DNA of 64,000 bases from Actinomadura rubteroloni (GTDB taxonomy: Bacteria; Actinomycetota; Actinomycetes; Streptosporangiales; Streptosporangiaceae). The stretch's first letter is position 1. Every line of letters starts with the position of its first letter. The stretch lies in assembly GCF_002911665.1 (NCBI RefSeq), contig NZ_MTBP01000002.1, forward strand, positions 496,001-560,000, given 5' to 3'. The translations under genes were made by a program, and so were the position numbers. This document shows, one piece after another, positions 1-8,123 of the stretch. The notes under the pieces were generated by a model. The model made no database searches. It had not been told where the DNA came from and worked only from the letters and a program-made list of their open reading frames with translations.

Positions 1-803
1 GCGTCGTAGTGCGCCGGCAGTTCCTCCCACGGGACGGACCCGGTGAACACGACCGACGACCGGACGCCCGCCGCGTCCGCCAGCCGCTCCAGGTCGCGCC
101 GGTACGGGCCGCCGCCGACCAGCAGCAGCGCCGCGTCCGGCACCGCGCGGCGGACGCGCGGCCACGCCCGGATCAGCGTGTCCTGGCCCTTGCGCGGCAC
201 CAGCCGGGACACGCACACCGCCACCGGGCGGCCCGCCAGCCCATGCCGCTTGCGGATCTCCGCGCCGCCCGCGCCCGGCGCGAACAGCGTCTCGTCCACG
301 CCCGGGGCCAGGCGCGCCAGCCGCGCGGCGGCCCCGGCCGACAGCGCCCGCGCCAGCCGCGACCGCGTGTACTCGCCGAGGTAGGTCAGCGCGTCCGTCC
401 CGTCGCCGATCCGGCGCAGCAGCCGCCGCGCGACCGGAAGCGCCGCCCAGCCCGCCTCGTGCCCGTGCGTCAGCCCGACGAGCCGCCGCGCGCCCCGCGC
501 CCGCAGCGCCGGGGCCAGCAGCCCGAGCGGCGCCGCCGCCCCGAACAGCACCGAGTCGCAGCCCTCCGCCCGCAAAATCTGCGCCGCGCGCCGCAGCACG
601 CCCGGCTCGGGCAGCATCAGCGACGTCGGATGGCGCACCACCGGGAACGGCTGCGCCGCGTCGAACGCCGCCGCGCCCTCCCACGCCGGCGCGTACACGA
701 CCACCGAACCCGCCGGACGGCGGACTGCGAGGTTGTGGACGAACGCCTGGATGCCCCCCGGACGCGGCGGGAAGTCGTTCGTCACGACGAGAGTCCTGGT
801 CAT
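1..803 (-). CDS. pimB: GT4 glycosyltransferase, probable PimB (3' end outside window)
   Basis: The start ATG is at 803-801 and the frame stays open to position 1, so only about the first 267 residues are here. The N-terminus MTRTLVVTNDFPPRPGG is the hallmark of GT-B glycosyltransferases of family 4, and the domain linker reads CVSRLVPRKGQDTLI, the start of the C-terminal Rossmann domain that binds the nucleotide sugar. PimB transfers a second mannose from GDP-mannose to phosphatidylinositol mono-mannoside at the inner membrane face, starting lipomannan-type glycolipids. The PimB assignment is inferred from similarity and from its place beside qcrB, trpD and NlpC genes, as in mycobacteria. Another GT4 mannosyltransferase specificity is possible. 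A separate hairpin terminator lies between it and the qcr operon. Confidence 0.75.
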   Translation of the reverse strand, partial: MTRTLVVTNDFPPRPGGIQAFVHNLAVRRPAGSVVVYAPAWEGAAAFDAAQPFPVVRHPTSLMLPEPGVLRRAAQILRAEGCDSVLFGAAAPLGLLAPALRARGARRLVGLTHGHEAGWAALPVARRLLRRIGDGTDALTYLGEYTRSRLARALSAGAAARLARLAPGVDETLFAPGAGGAEIRKRHGLAGRPVAVCVSRLVPRKGQDTLIRAWPRVRRAVPDAALLLVGGGPYRRDLERLADAAGVRSSVVFTGSVPWEELPAHYD

Positions 804-820
804 CGGCCCTCAGAATACGG

Positions 821-855
821 CGCGGCCCGCCACCGGAGTCCGGTGGCGGGCCGCG
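821..855 (-). terminator. Hairpin terminator of the ctaE-qcrCAB operon
   Basis: A perfect 16-bp inverted repeat (arms 821-836 and 840-855, 3-nt loop) lies in the 67-bp gap between the qcrB stop and the PimB-like start. It has no long T-run, which is common for terminators in very G+C-rich actinomycetes. Confidence 0.75.
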
Positions 856-870
856 CCCGCGACGAAGGCG

Positions 871-2493
871 TCAGTGCTCGATCTGCTCGGGCCTGCGCCC
901 GCCCTCGACCTCGTGGCCGTGCTCGTGCTCCTCGACCGGGATGTCGTCGAACGTCCAGGCGCGCTGGAGCCGCGACCGCAGGTGCCCGACCGGGCCCTTG
1001 GTGCTCGGCGCCGGGACGCCGTTGGCGTCCACCGCCGGGGCCTCGGGACGCGCGGTCTCCTTCGACAGCAGCACCGCGCGCTGCTCGTCCCGCGCCGGCT
1101 CGTGCCGCTCGGAGAACTTGCCGTCCGGCGACATGAGGATCGTGCCGCTCTCCACCCCGTGCGCGACGGTCTCGGCGTCCTTGCGCTGGAGGCCGAGGCA
1201 GAAGCGCTTGGTGATGACGTACGCGATGACCGGTCCGATGAAGAACGTGACCCGGAAGAACCAGGTGGTCGCGTACAGGGACACGTGGAACTTGTCGGCG
1301 ACGACGTCGTTGGCGCCCGCGACCCACAGCAGGCCGTAGAACGTCACGGCCGCCATGCCGACCGCCGTGCGGACCGGCGCGTTGCGCGGACGGTCGTTGA
1401 CGTGGTGCGGACGCTTGTCGCCCGTCACCCACGCCTCGATGAACGGCCACAGCGCCGCGCCGGTGAAGATGATCCCGAGCGGGACCAGCGCCGGGATCAG
1501 CACGTTGAGGCTCAGCGTGTGGCCCCAGGCCGTGATCTCCCAGTTCGGCATGATGCGCAGCGCGCCTTCGAGGACGCCCATGTACCAGTCCGGCTGGGAG
1601 CCCGCGGAGATCGCGCCCGGGTCGTACGGGCCGAACAGCCAGATCGGGTTGATCTGCGCGAACGTGCCGAGCAGCGCCAGGACGCCGAAGGTGAACAGGA
1701 AGTACGCGCCCGTCTTGGCCATGAAGACCGGGTAGAACGGGTAGCCGTACACCTGCTCCTCGGTCTGGTTCTTGACCGGCATCGCGGTGTGCTTCTGGTG
1801 CCACATGATCATCATGTGCGCCGTCACCAGGCCGAGGATCAGGCCCGGGATCAGCAGGATGTGCAGCGTGAACAGCCGGGGCACGATGTCCTGGCCGGGG
1901 AACTCCCCGCCGAACAGGAACATGTACCCGTACGTCCCGACGACCGGGATCGACTCCAGCACGCCCTGCGTGATCCGCAGGCCCGTGCCCGACAGCAGGT
2001 CGTCCGGCAGGGAGTAGCCGAACAGGCCCTCCAGCATGCCGAGGACGAACATCGTGATGCCGATGAGCCAGTTCAGCTCGCGCGGCTTGCGGTACGCGCC
2101 GGTGAAGAACACCCGCAGCATGTGCGCCAGGATCGACGCCATGAACAGGATCGCGGCCCAGTGGTGGATCTGCCGCATGAGCAGTCCGCCGCGCACGTCG
2201 AACGTGATGTGCAGCGTCGAGGCGTAGGCCTCCGACATCTTCACGCCGTTGAGCTTGGTGTACGACCCGTCGTACACGACCTCCATCATGCTCGGCTTGA
2301 ACCAGAGCGTCAGGAACGTCCCGGTCAGCAGCAGGATGATGAAGGAGTAGAGGGCGATCTCGCCCAGCATGAACGACCAGTGGTCCGGGAAGACCTTCTT
2401 GAGGTTCCGGTTGAGGAAACCGGTGGACCCCAGGCGGTCGTCCAGGAAGTTCAGCGGTCCTTCGACCGCCTTCGGGGCTGTGGCCTCGCTCAT
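871..2493 (-). CDS. qcrB: Cytochrome bc1 complex cytochrome b subunit QcrB
   Basis: A 540-residue cytochrome b of the menaquinol:cytochrome c reductase in the plasma membrane. It oxidises menaquinol and passes electrons to the Rieske protein and through two b haems. Paired haem-ligand histidines are visible in the second and fourth helices (QIHHWAAILF with SILAHML; FTLHILLIPG with TAHMMIMWHQKH). The N-terminal half (cytochrome b) is followed by the subunit-IV-like half and a hydrophilic, charged C-terminal tail, as in actinobacterial QcrB, which is longer than the mitochondrial protein. The start ATG (2493) overlaps the qcrA stop by ATGA, so translation is probably coupled. This is the target family of Q203-type inhibitors in mycobacteria (established knowledge). 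Confidence 0.97.
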   Translation of the reverse strand: MSEATAPKAVEGPLNFLDDRLGSTGFLNRNLKKVFPDHWSFMLGEIALYSFIILLLTGTFLTLWFKPSMMEVVYDGSYTKLNGVKMSEAYASTLHITFDVRGGLLMRQIHHWAAILFMASILAHMLRVFFTGAYRKPRELNWLIGITMFVLGMLEGLFGYSLPDDLLSGTGLRITQGVLESIPVVGTYGYMFLFGGEFPGQDIVPRLFTLHILLIPGLILGLVTAHMMIMWHQKHTAMPVKNQTEEQVYGYPFYPVFMAKTGAYFLFTFGVLALLGTFAQINPIWLFGPYDPGAISAGSQPDWYMGVLEGALRIMPNWEITAWGHTLSLNVLIPALVPLGIIFTGAALWPFIEAWVTGDKRPHHVNDRPRNAPVRTAVGMAAVTFYGLLWVAGANDVVADKFHVSLYATTWFFRVTFFIGPVIAYVITKRFCLGLQRKDAETVAHGVESGTILMSPDGKFSERHEPARDEQRAVLLSKETARPEAPAVDANGVPAPSTKGPVGHLRSRLQRAWTFDDIPVEEHEHGHEVEGGRRPEQIEH

Positions 2494-3590
2494 CCGCGCT
2501 CCCAGAAGCTCGGGCCGATCGGCTCGGTGTAGTCCGAGGTGGCCACGAGGTAGCCGTCCTCCACGCTCAGCGGGAGCTGCGGCAGGGGACGCGCCGCCGG
2601 GCCGAACACGACCCGCGCCCCGTCGGTGGCGTCGAACGTGGACTGGTGGCACGGGCACAGGATGTGGTGCGTGGTCTGCTCGTACAGGGCCGCGGGGCAG
2701 CCGACGTGCGTGCAGATCTTGGAGTACGCCACGATCCCGTTGACGTGCCAGTTCTCCCGGCCCTTGACGGGCTTGAACTCGTCGGCCGGGATGTTCAGGA
2801 GGATGGTGACGACCTTGGCGGTCTGCGTCAGCACCTCGTCCTCGGGCAGGTTCTCCTCGATGCCCTCGGGCAGGACGGTGATCATCCCGCCGGGGCTGTT
2901 GAAGTCGCTGACCTTGAGCGGCTGGTTGGTGCCGTCCACGACGAGGCGGACGCCCTTCTTGCCCTCGGCCTTCGCCTTGCGGATCGCGTCGGCCCAGTAG
3001 GTGTGCCGCAGCTTCTTCTCCGGCAGCGGGCCGAGGTCGCGCAGCAGGAACAGCGGCGCGATGCCGAGCGGCGCGGCGGCCAGCAGCAGCGTGCGGCGCA
3101 GCAGCGGGCGCTTGGTGATCCCGCTGTCCTGCGCGCCCTCCAGGAAGGCGGCGGTGAACGAGGCGCGGTCCTCCGCGCCGACGTTCATCGCGTGCCGCTC
3201 CTGGATGATCGGCTTGCTGGTCATCAGGCGCCGCACCCAGATGGTGACGCCGAAGGCCATCGCGAGGAACGACAGCGCCATCAGGCCGCCGAACCACAGG
3301 TTCGACTCGCGCGCCCGGTCCACGCCGTGCATGCCGCCGTGCCGGCCGCTCCAGCCGATGAAGTACACCAGGAACCCGACGCTGGCGGCGAACGCCAGCA
3401 GAAAGAACGTGGCGACGATGCGCTCGGCGCGCTTGGCCGCCTGCTCGTCGATCTCCTCGCCGATACCGGCGGGCGCCGAGATGTCGTCCTGGGCGAGGAG
3501 GCGCGCGTCCTGCGCGGGCGACGGCGTCGCACCGGTCCGCTGCGGCGCGGTCCCCTCCGGGACGGGCTCGGTCTCGTTGTTGTCGCTCAT
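2490..3590 (-). CDS. qcrA: Rieske iron-sulfur subunit QcrA
   Basis: A 366-residue Rieske protein of the bc1 complex. The C-terminal domain carries the 2Fe-2S site: C293-T-H295-V-G-C298 and C312-P-C314-H315, with two Cys and two His ligands and a Cys pair for the disulfide. The N-terminal third holds three hydrophobic helices (for example FFLLAFAASVGFLVYF and LMALSFLAMAFGVTIW), the expanded anchor typical of actinobacteria, rather than the single helix of proteobacterial Rieske proteins. It moves electrons from menaquinol in QcrB to the dihaem QcrC. The start ATG at 3590 overlaps the qcrC stop by ATGA, and the stop overlaps the qcrB start in the same way, so the three genes form one tightly coupled operon. 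Confidence 0.97.
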   Translation of the reverse strand: MSDNNETEPVPEGTAPQRTGATPSPAQDARLLAQDDISAPAGIGEEIDEQAAKRAERIVATFFLLAFAASVGFLVYFIGWSGRHGGMHGVDRARESNLWFGGLMALSFLAMAFGVTIWVRRLMTSKPIIQERHAMNVGAEDRASFTAAFLEGAQDSGITKRPLLRRTLLLAAAPLGIAPLFLLRDLGPLPEKKLRHTYWADAIRKAKAEGKKGVRLVVDGTNQPLKVSDFNSPGGMITVLPEGIEENLPEDEVLTQTAKVVTILLNIPADEFKPVKGRENWHVNGIVAYSKICTHVGCPAALYEQTTHHILCPCHQSTFDATDGARVVFGPAARPLPQLPLSVEDGYLVATSDYTEPIGPSFWERG

Positions 3591-4504
3591 GACTTCTTCA
3601 GCTTCTTCGGCTTCTTCGCGGTGATCCACATGGCGGCCAGCACCAGCAGGCCGATCCCGACCAGCCAGCCCGCGAGGCCCTCGGTCACCGGGCCGATGCG
3701 GCCGAGGCCGCTGCCGCCCGGGTTGGGCTCCTCGCGCGTCTGGACGAGGTAGGCGATGATCGCCTGCTTGTCCTGCGGGGTGAGCGTGGTGTCGTTGAAC
3801 ACCGGCATCGCCTGCGGGCCGGTCAGCATGGCCTCGTAGATCTGGGTGGGCGTGACGTCGCTCTTGGAGAGCTCGGGGGCGTACTTGCCGCCCGTCAGCG
3901 CGCCGCCCTGGCCGGTGAAGTTGTGGCACTGGGCGCAGTTGGTGCGGAACAGCTTGCCGCCGAGCGCGACGTTGCCCTTGCTCGGGTCCACCTCGGAACC
4001 GGCCGGGATACCGGGGCCGGGCTGGGCGCTCAGCGAGGTGATGTAGTTGCGCAGGTCCGCGAGGTTCTTCTCGGCCCGCGCCTTCTGCTCCTCGGCCGCC
4101 TTGCGCTTGGCCGGGTCCTCGTAGTCGGTCTTGATCGTGGTGTCGAAGTCCGTGATCGGCCTCTTACGAGGAATCTGCGCGCCCGGGTTCATCGCGGGCA
4201 TGCGGCCGGTGGAGACCTGGAAGTCGACGGCCGCGGCGCCGACGCCGAGCAGGCTCGGCGCGATCGCGTGGCCCTTGGCGTCCTTGGTGCCCTCGGCGTT
4301 CAGGCCGTGGCAGCTCGCACAGTTCTTGTTGAAGAGCTGCTGGCCGTTCTTCAGGTCCGCGGCCGCCTGGGTCGCGTTCGCCGCCTCGGCGCGGTCGGCC
4401 CGGGGCGAGAAGCCGGCGTAGATGACGCCGATCGCCGCCAGGGCCGCCAGCACGACGGCGTAGCCCGCCCAGGGGCGCCGTCGCCATGCGGTGAACCTTT
4501 TCAC
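3587..4504 (-). CDS. qcrC: Dihaem cytochrome c subunit QcrC
   Basis: A 305-residue membrane-anchored dihaem cytochrome c of the bc1 complex. Two CxxCH haem-attachment sites are present (CASCHG from about residue 62 and CAQCHN from about residue 190). A hydrophobic signal/anchor helix follows the basic N-terminus and a second helix lies near the C-terminus (LVGIGLLVLAAMWI), ending in a lysine-rich tail. In actinobacteria QcrC replaces soluble cytochrome c and wires the bc1 complex directly to the CuA site of the aa3 oxidase. The start is GTG at 4504 (VKRFTAWRRR), 32 bp after ctaE. No other in-frame start fits the anchor better. Confidence 0.95.
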   Translation of the reverse strand: MKRFTAWRRRPWAGYAVVLAALAAIGVIYAGFSPRADRAEAANATQAAADLKNGQQLFNKNCASCHGLNAEGTKDAKGHAIAPSLLGVGAAAVDFQVSTGRMPAMNPGAQIPRKRPITDFDTTIKTDYEDPAKRKAAEEQKARAEKNLADLRNYITSLSAQPGPGIPAGSEVDPSKGNVALGGKLFRTNCAQCHNFTGQGGALTGGKYAPELSKSDVTPTQIYEAMLTGPQAMPVFNDTTLTPQDKQAIIAYLVQTREEPNPGGSGLGRIGPVTEGLAGWLVGIGLLVLAAMWITAKKPKKLKKS

Positions 4505-4536
4505 GGAAATCCCCGTTCGGGTCTTGTCGTCGTTGG

Positions 4537-5199
4537 TCAGTGGAGGTCGAGCAGGTAGATGGTCGCGAACAGGCCGATCCAGACCACGTCCACGAAGTGC
4601 CAGTAGTACGAGACCACCACGGCACTCGTCGCCTGCTCGTGCGTCCATCGCTTGGCGGCGTAGGTGCGTCCCAGTACGAACAGGAACGCGATGAGCCCGC
4701 CTGTCACGTGAAGCCCGTGGAAGCCGGTCGTCATGTAGAAGACCGTCCCGTACGCCGAGGACGACAGCGTCAGGCCGTCCTTGGTGACGAGCGAGTAGTA
4801 CTCGTACGCCTGCCCGGCGACGAAGTACGCGCCCATGAGGAACGAGAGGACGTACCACTCGCGCAGTCCCCAGCGCTTCACGTTGAGGAGGCCGCCGTCG
4901 CGCCCGACCTTGCCGCTCTCCGCCTTGAACACGCCCATCTGGCACGTCACCGAGGACAGGACCAGGATCGTGGTGTTCACAGCGGAAAGCGGGAGATTGA
5001 GGTCCGCTCCCGGCCATGCGTGGGAGCCGTCCTGGCCGATCGTCACAGAGCGGATCGTGAAGTAGATCGCGAACAGCGCCGCGAAGAACATCAGCTCGGA
5101 CGACAGCCAGACGATCGTCCCCACGCTGACCAGAATGGGACGATTCTCCCGAGCGTGCGGTGTTGTCTCTATCGCGGATGCCGTTGCCACGGGCAGCAT
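4537..5199 (-). CDS. ctaE: Cytochrome c oxidase subunit III CtaE
   Basis: A 220-residue subunit III of the aa3-type cytochrome c oxidase. Several transmembrane helices are visible, with family signatures such as [20 protein letters not shown] near the N-terminus and [13 protein letters not shown] and [14 protein letters not shown] near the C-terminus. The ATG at 5199 is the only start that leaves the conserved first helix intact; GGGTGA about 7 nt upstream can serve as a weak ribosome binding site. It is the first gene of the ctaE-qcrC-qcrA-qcrB operon, while ctaC, ctaD and ctaF lie some 13 kb away in their own operon, the arrangement known in actinobacteria. Both operons encode parts of one supercomplex. 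Confidence 0.95.
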   Translation of the reverse strand: MLPVATASAIETTPHARENRPILVSVGTIVWLSSELMFFAALFAIYFTIRSVTIGQDGSHAWPGADLNLPLSAVNTTILVLSSVTCQMGVFKAESGKVGRDGGLLNVKRWGLREWYVLSFLMGAYFVAGQAYEYYSLVTKDGLTLSSSAYGTVFYMTTGFHGLHVTGGLIAFLFVLGRTYAAKRWTHEQATSAVVVSYYWHFVDVVWIGLFATIYLLDLH

Positions 5200-5440
5200 T
5201 ATTACGTCACCCGGTCGGCGACCCGCGCATGACCCCCCTCCAGCGCACTTCGAGCGTGTCCGCGCGGTCGCCGCGCGGACGGCCCCGAAACGCCGGGAGG
5301 GCCGTCGCACCAGGGGTTCCCGGCCCCGGCGGACGGGCGCGGACGGGGTGCGGCGCGGACAGGCCACGATTCGGACACGGCGGCGGGCCGCCCCTGCGGC
5401 GGCGCGGCGCGGGACGTGGCGGACGTCGGCGACATCAACC

Positions 5441-5468
5441 GGTATATCCGATAGGCCCCGCTAGCTAA
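5441..5468 (-). promoter_or_regulatory. Candidate promoter of ctaE-qcrCAB
   Basis: The 321-bp gap 5200-5520 between divergent ctaE and the receiver gene holds, on the minus strand, TTAGCT (5468-5463), a 16-bp spacer and TATACC (5446-5441). This is the only A/T-rich stretch in the gap and would give a leader of about 235 nt. The assignment is by pattern only. I see nothing else of note in the gap apart from the plus-strand -10 box listed separately. Confidence 0.35.
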
Positions 5469-5506
5469 CGTGTGAAGCGCGTCTCGTGCGCGCGACACCG
5501 CTCCGG

Positions 5507-5512
5507 TACCCT
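5507..5512 (+). promoter_or_regulatory. -10 box giving a leaderless start for the receiver gene
   Basis: TACCCT matches the actinobacterial TANNNT -10 element and ends 8 nt before the ATG at 5521, so transcription would start at or next to the start codon. No Shine-Dalgarno sequence is present. Confidence 0.4.
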
Positions 5513-5520
5513 TCGGTGCC

Positions 5521-5943
5521 ATGAGCACCGCCCCGGAGAGCCCGATGAAGGTCCTCGTCTTCAGCGACGACGCGAACGTCCGCGCGCAGGTCCGCCTCGC
5601 GATCGGCCACCGCCCCGCCGCGGACCTCCCGGCCGTCGAGTACGTCGAGGTCGCGACCCAGCCCGCCGTCGTCGCGCGGCTGGACGAGGGCGGCATCGAC
5701 GTCGTGGTGGTGGACGCCGAGGCGCAGCCCGCGGGCGGGCTCGGCGTGTGCCGGCAGGCCAAGGACGAGGTCTACGACTGCCCGCCGGTGCTCGCGATCA
5801 TCGCGCGCCGCGACGACGGCTGGCTCGCCACCTGGTCGCGCGCGGACGCGGTCGTCGCGCTCCCGCTGGACCCGATGGCCGTGGCGCGCTCGGTCGCCGA
5901 CCTCATGCGGCGCCGCGCGGCGAGCCGTCTGCCGGTCCTGTAA
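5521..5943 (+). CDS. Degenerate response-regulator receiver domain protein
   Basis: A 140-residue stand-alone receiver-like protein with no output domain. The acidic pair at the end of the first strand (VFSDDANVR) and the phospho-acceptor-type aspartate ([13 protein letters not shown]) are present. The lysine expected near the end of strand five is replaced: the segment reads [11 protein letters not shown] instead of a KP-type motif. The fold is probably a CheY-like alpha/beta sandwich, but phosphorylation switching may be lost or altered. It is followed after 23 bp by trpD and is probably cotranscribed. Homologues in this position occur in Streptomyces-type genomes (recollection). Partner and function are unknown. 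Confidence 0.7.
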   Translation: MSTAPESPMKVLVFSDDANVRAQVRLAIGHRPAADLPAVEYVEVATQPAVVARLDEGGIDVVVVDAEAQPAGGLGVCRQAKDEVYDCPPVLAIIARRDDGWLATWSRADAVVALPLDPMAVARSVADLMRRRAASRLPVL

Positions 5944-5966
5944 CGATCCCCGGGAGGACCACGCAC

Positions 5967-7016
5967 ATGGAAGCGCGGACGACGTGGCCCGCCCTGCTCG
6001 GCGCCCTGATCGACGGCGACTCGCTGTCGAGCGAGGAGACGTCCTGGGCGATGCGCCAGATCATGTCGGGCGAGGCCACGGACGTGCAGATCGGCGGCTT
6101 CGCGGTCGCGATGCGCGCCAAGGGCGAGACGGTCGCGGAGGTCTCCGGCCTCGCCGACGGGATGCTCGCGCACGCCACCCCGATCACGGTGCCCGGCCCG
6201 ATCGCCGACCTCGTCGGCACCGGCGGCGACCAGGCCCACACGGTGAACATCTCGACGATGGCGGCGGTGGTCGCAGCGGCGTCCGGGGTTACGGTCGTCA
6301 AGCACGGCAACCGGGCCTCCACGTCGTCGTGCGGCGCGGCGGACCTGCTGGAGGAGCTGGGCGTCCCGCTGGACCTGGCGCCCGAGGCCACCGCGCGCGT
6401 GGCGGCCGAGGTCGGCATCACGTTCTGCTTCGCGCCGCTCTACCACCCGGCGTTCCGGCACACGGCGCGTCCGCGCAAGGAGCTGGGCACGCCGACGGTC
6501 TTCAACTTCCTCGGGCCGCTGACGAACCCGGCGCGTCCGGCGGCGCAGGCGGTCGGGGTGTTCCATCCGCGGATGGCGGGGATCGTCGCGGGCGTGTTCG
6601 CCGAGCGCGGGAACAGCTCGCTGGTGTTCCGGGGCGACGACGGCCTGGACGAGCTGACGACGACGGGCACGTCCACGGTCTGGGTCGTGCGGGACGGCAC
6701 GAGCACCGAGACGGTCTTCGACCCGGCCGACCTCGGCATCGCGCCCGCCCGTCCGGGCGACCTGCGCGGCGCGGACGCGACCTACAACGCGCGGGTGGCC
6801 CGCGAGGTGTTCGAGGGCGCGCCCGGCCCGGTGCGCGACATGGTGCTGCTGAACGCGGCGGCCGTGATGGTCGCGTTCGAGGGCGTCCCGGCCGCGCCGG
6901 GCCTCACGGCCGCGCTCGGCGACGCCTACGGCCGTGCGGCGGCGTCGGTCGACTCCGGCGCGGTGACCGCCCTGCTCGACCGCTGGGTGTCGACGGCTCA
7001 GGCGCTGCGGGGCTGA
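5967..7016 (+). CDS. trpD: Anthranilate phosphoribosyltransferase TrpD
   Basis: A 349-residue cytoplasmic enzyme that joins anthranilate and PRPP to phosphoribosyl-anthranilate, the second committed step of tryptophan synthesis. The PRPP-binding glycine loop ([17 protein letters not shown]), the [21 protein letters not shown] segment and the NFLGPLTNP motif are all intact. An N-terminal helical domain (residues 1-70) precedes the phosphoribosyl-binding domain, the normal layout for the family. The start ATG at 5967 is preceded by GGGAGG at about 10 nt. It stands apart from other trp genes, as its orthologue does in mycobacteria near qcr/cta. Confidence 0.97.
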   Translation: MEARTTWPALLGALIDGDSLSSEETSWAMRQIMSGEATDVQIGGFAVAMRAKGETVAEVSGLADGMLAHATPITVPGPIADLVGTGGDQAHTVNISTMAAVVAAASGVTVVKHGNRASTSSCGAADLLEELGVPLDLAPEATARVAAEVGITFCFAPLYHPAFRHTARPRKELGTPTVFNFLGPLTNPARPAAQAVGVFHPRMAGIVAGVFAERGNSSLVFRGDDGLDELTTTGTSTVWVVRDGTSTETVFDPADLGIAPARPGDLRGADATYNARVAREVFEGAPGPVRDMVLLNAAAVMVAFEGVPAAPGLTAALGDAYGRAAASVDSGAVTALLDRWVSTAQALRG

Positions 7017-7020
7017 GCGC

Positions 7021-7302
7021 CTACTCGGGCAGGCCGAGCGAGAACGCCGCCTCCAGGTCGTGCTGGGAGTACGTCCGGAACGCGATGTGGGTCTCGGTGC
7101 CGCGGATGCCCGGGACCTTGTTGAGCCGGCCCGGGATCACGTCGTTCAGGTCGTCGTGGCGGCGGACGCGGACGATCGCGACGAGGTCGTGCTCCCCGGT
7201 GATCGAGTAGACCTCGCTGACGCCGTCCAGCGCGGCGATCGCCTCGGCGACCTCGTGGATGCGCGCGACCTCGGCCTTGACGAAAACGATGGCGGTGACC
7301 AC
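7021..7302 (-). CDS. AsnC/Lrp-type ligand-binding (RAM) domain protein
   Basis: A 93-residue protein consisting only of the C-terminal ligand-binding domain of Lrp/AsnC regulators (TAIVFVKAEVARIHEVAEAI, then GEHDLVAIVRVRRHDDLNDVI and TETHIAFRTYS). The usual N-terminal helix-turn-helix is missing, so it cannot bind DNA by itself. Such stand-alone RAM proteins form dimers or higher oligomers that sense amino acids and may associate with full-length regulators. It converges on trpD with 4 bp between the two stop codons. A metabolic sensing role near trpD is conceivable but only inferred. The regulatory partner is unknown. Confidence 0.85.
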   Translation of the reverse strand: MVTAIVFVKAEVARIHEVAEAIAALDGVSEVYSITGEHDLVAIVRVRRHDDLNDVIPGRLNKVPGIRGTETHIAFRTYSQHDLEAAFSLGLPE

Positions 7303-7338
7303 GGACGGCCCTCCCGGTAGACGGATCCGTCCGAGACT

Positions 7339-8088
7339 CTAGCCGCGGGCGAGGCCGACGGCGCGCCGGGACGGCCCCGCGCGGCGCGCGAGCAGCCCGA
7401 ACAGCGCCCCGGCGACGAACCCGTAGATGTGCGCGACGAACGCGACGTTGCTCTCGGTGTCGCCGAGCGACAGCCATTGCAGGCCGAACCAGGTGCCGAG
7501 CAGCACCCAGGCGGGCAGCCGCACGACGATCGGCGGGACGAGGCTGACGATCCGTCCGCGCGGGTTCAGCACCAGGTAGGCGCCGAACACGCCCGCGATG
7601 GCGCCGGACGCGCCGATGAGCGGCACGCCCGAGTCCGGCGAGGTGTAGGCGAACCCGTAGACGGCGACGAGCCCGAACAGCAGGTAGCTGAGCAGATAGC
7701 GGAGCCGTCCGAGCCGGTCCTCGACGCCCATGCCGATGACGAACAGCGCGACGAGGTTGCCGAGCAGGTGCAGCGCCCCGGCGTGCAGGAACATCGAGGT
7801 GAACGCGGACGTCCACGGCCGCTTGGCGAAGGTGGTCTCGCCGCAGCGCTGGACGACGTCGGCGGGCGCGGGCTGCTGCCTCCCGGTCGTCAGCTCGTGC
7901 GGGATCGCGCCGTAGTGGAGGGTGAACTCGGTCGCCCGGCACTCGCGGACGCCGCTGTCGCCGCCGTACCAGGTGGCGAAGCTGGCCATCGGCGTGAACA
8001 GGTACACGACGACGTTGACGGCCACCAGCAGGTACGTAGCCCAGGGCACCCGGCGGGCGGGCTGGCTGTCGTACAGCGGCAGCGCCAT
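7339..8088 (-). CDS. Rhomboid family intramembrane serine protease
   Basis: A 249-residue membrane protein of the rhomboid family (peptidase S54). The catalytic serine lies in GASGAIAGVFGAYL and the catalytic histidine in AHIYGFVAGALFG. The conserved HLLGNLVALFVIG segment and the first helix VPWATYLLVAVNVVVYLF are also present. About 50 residues between helix 1 and the HAGALHLLGN segment form an extracytoplasmic loop with two cysteines (VRECRATEF and VQRCGE) that could form a disulfide. It cleaves transmembrane substrates within the membrane; no substrate is evident from context. The start ATG at 8088 fits the basic, hydrophilic N-terminus. Confidence 0.92.
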   Translation of the reverse strand: MALPLYDSQPARRVPWATYLLVAVNVVVYLFTPMASFATWYGGDSGVRECRATEFTLHYGAIPHELTTGRQQPAPADVVQRCGETTFAKRPWTSAFTSMFLHAGALHLLGNLVALFVIGMGVEDRLGRLRYLLSYLLFGLVAVYGFAYTSPDSGVPLIGASGAIAGVFGAYLVLNPRGRIVSLVPPIVVRLPAWVLLGTWFGLQWLSLGDTESNVAFVAHIYGFVAGALFGLLARRAGPSRRAVGLARG

Positions 8089-8123
8089 CTGGGACGTCCT
8101 CCCCCATCGACGGATTTATCCCG

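Noticed and set aside
733..2532. 599-codon plus-strand frame opposite qcrB
   Set aside because: Shadow of qcrB and the PimB-like gene; low-complexity Arg/Asp/Val-rich translation.
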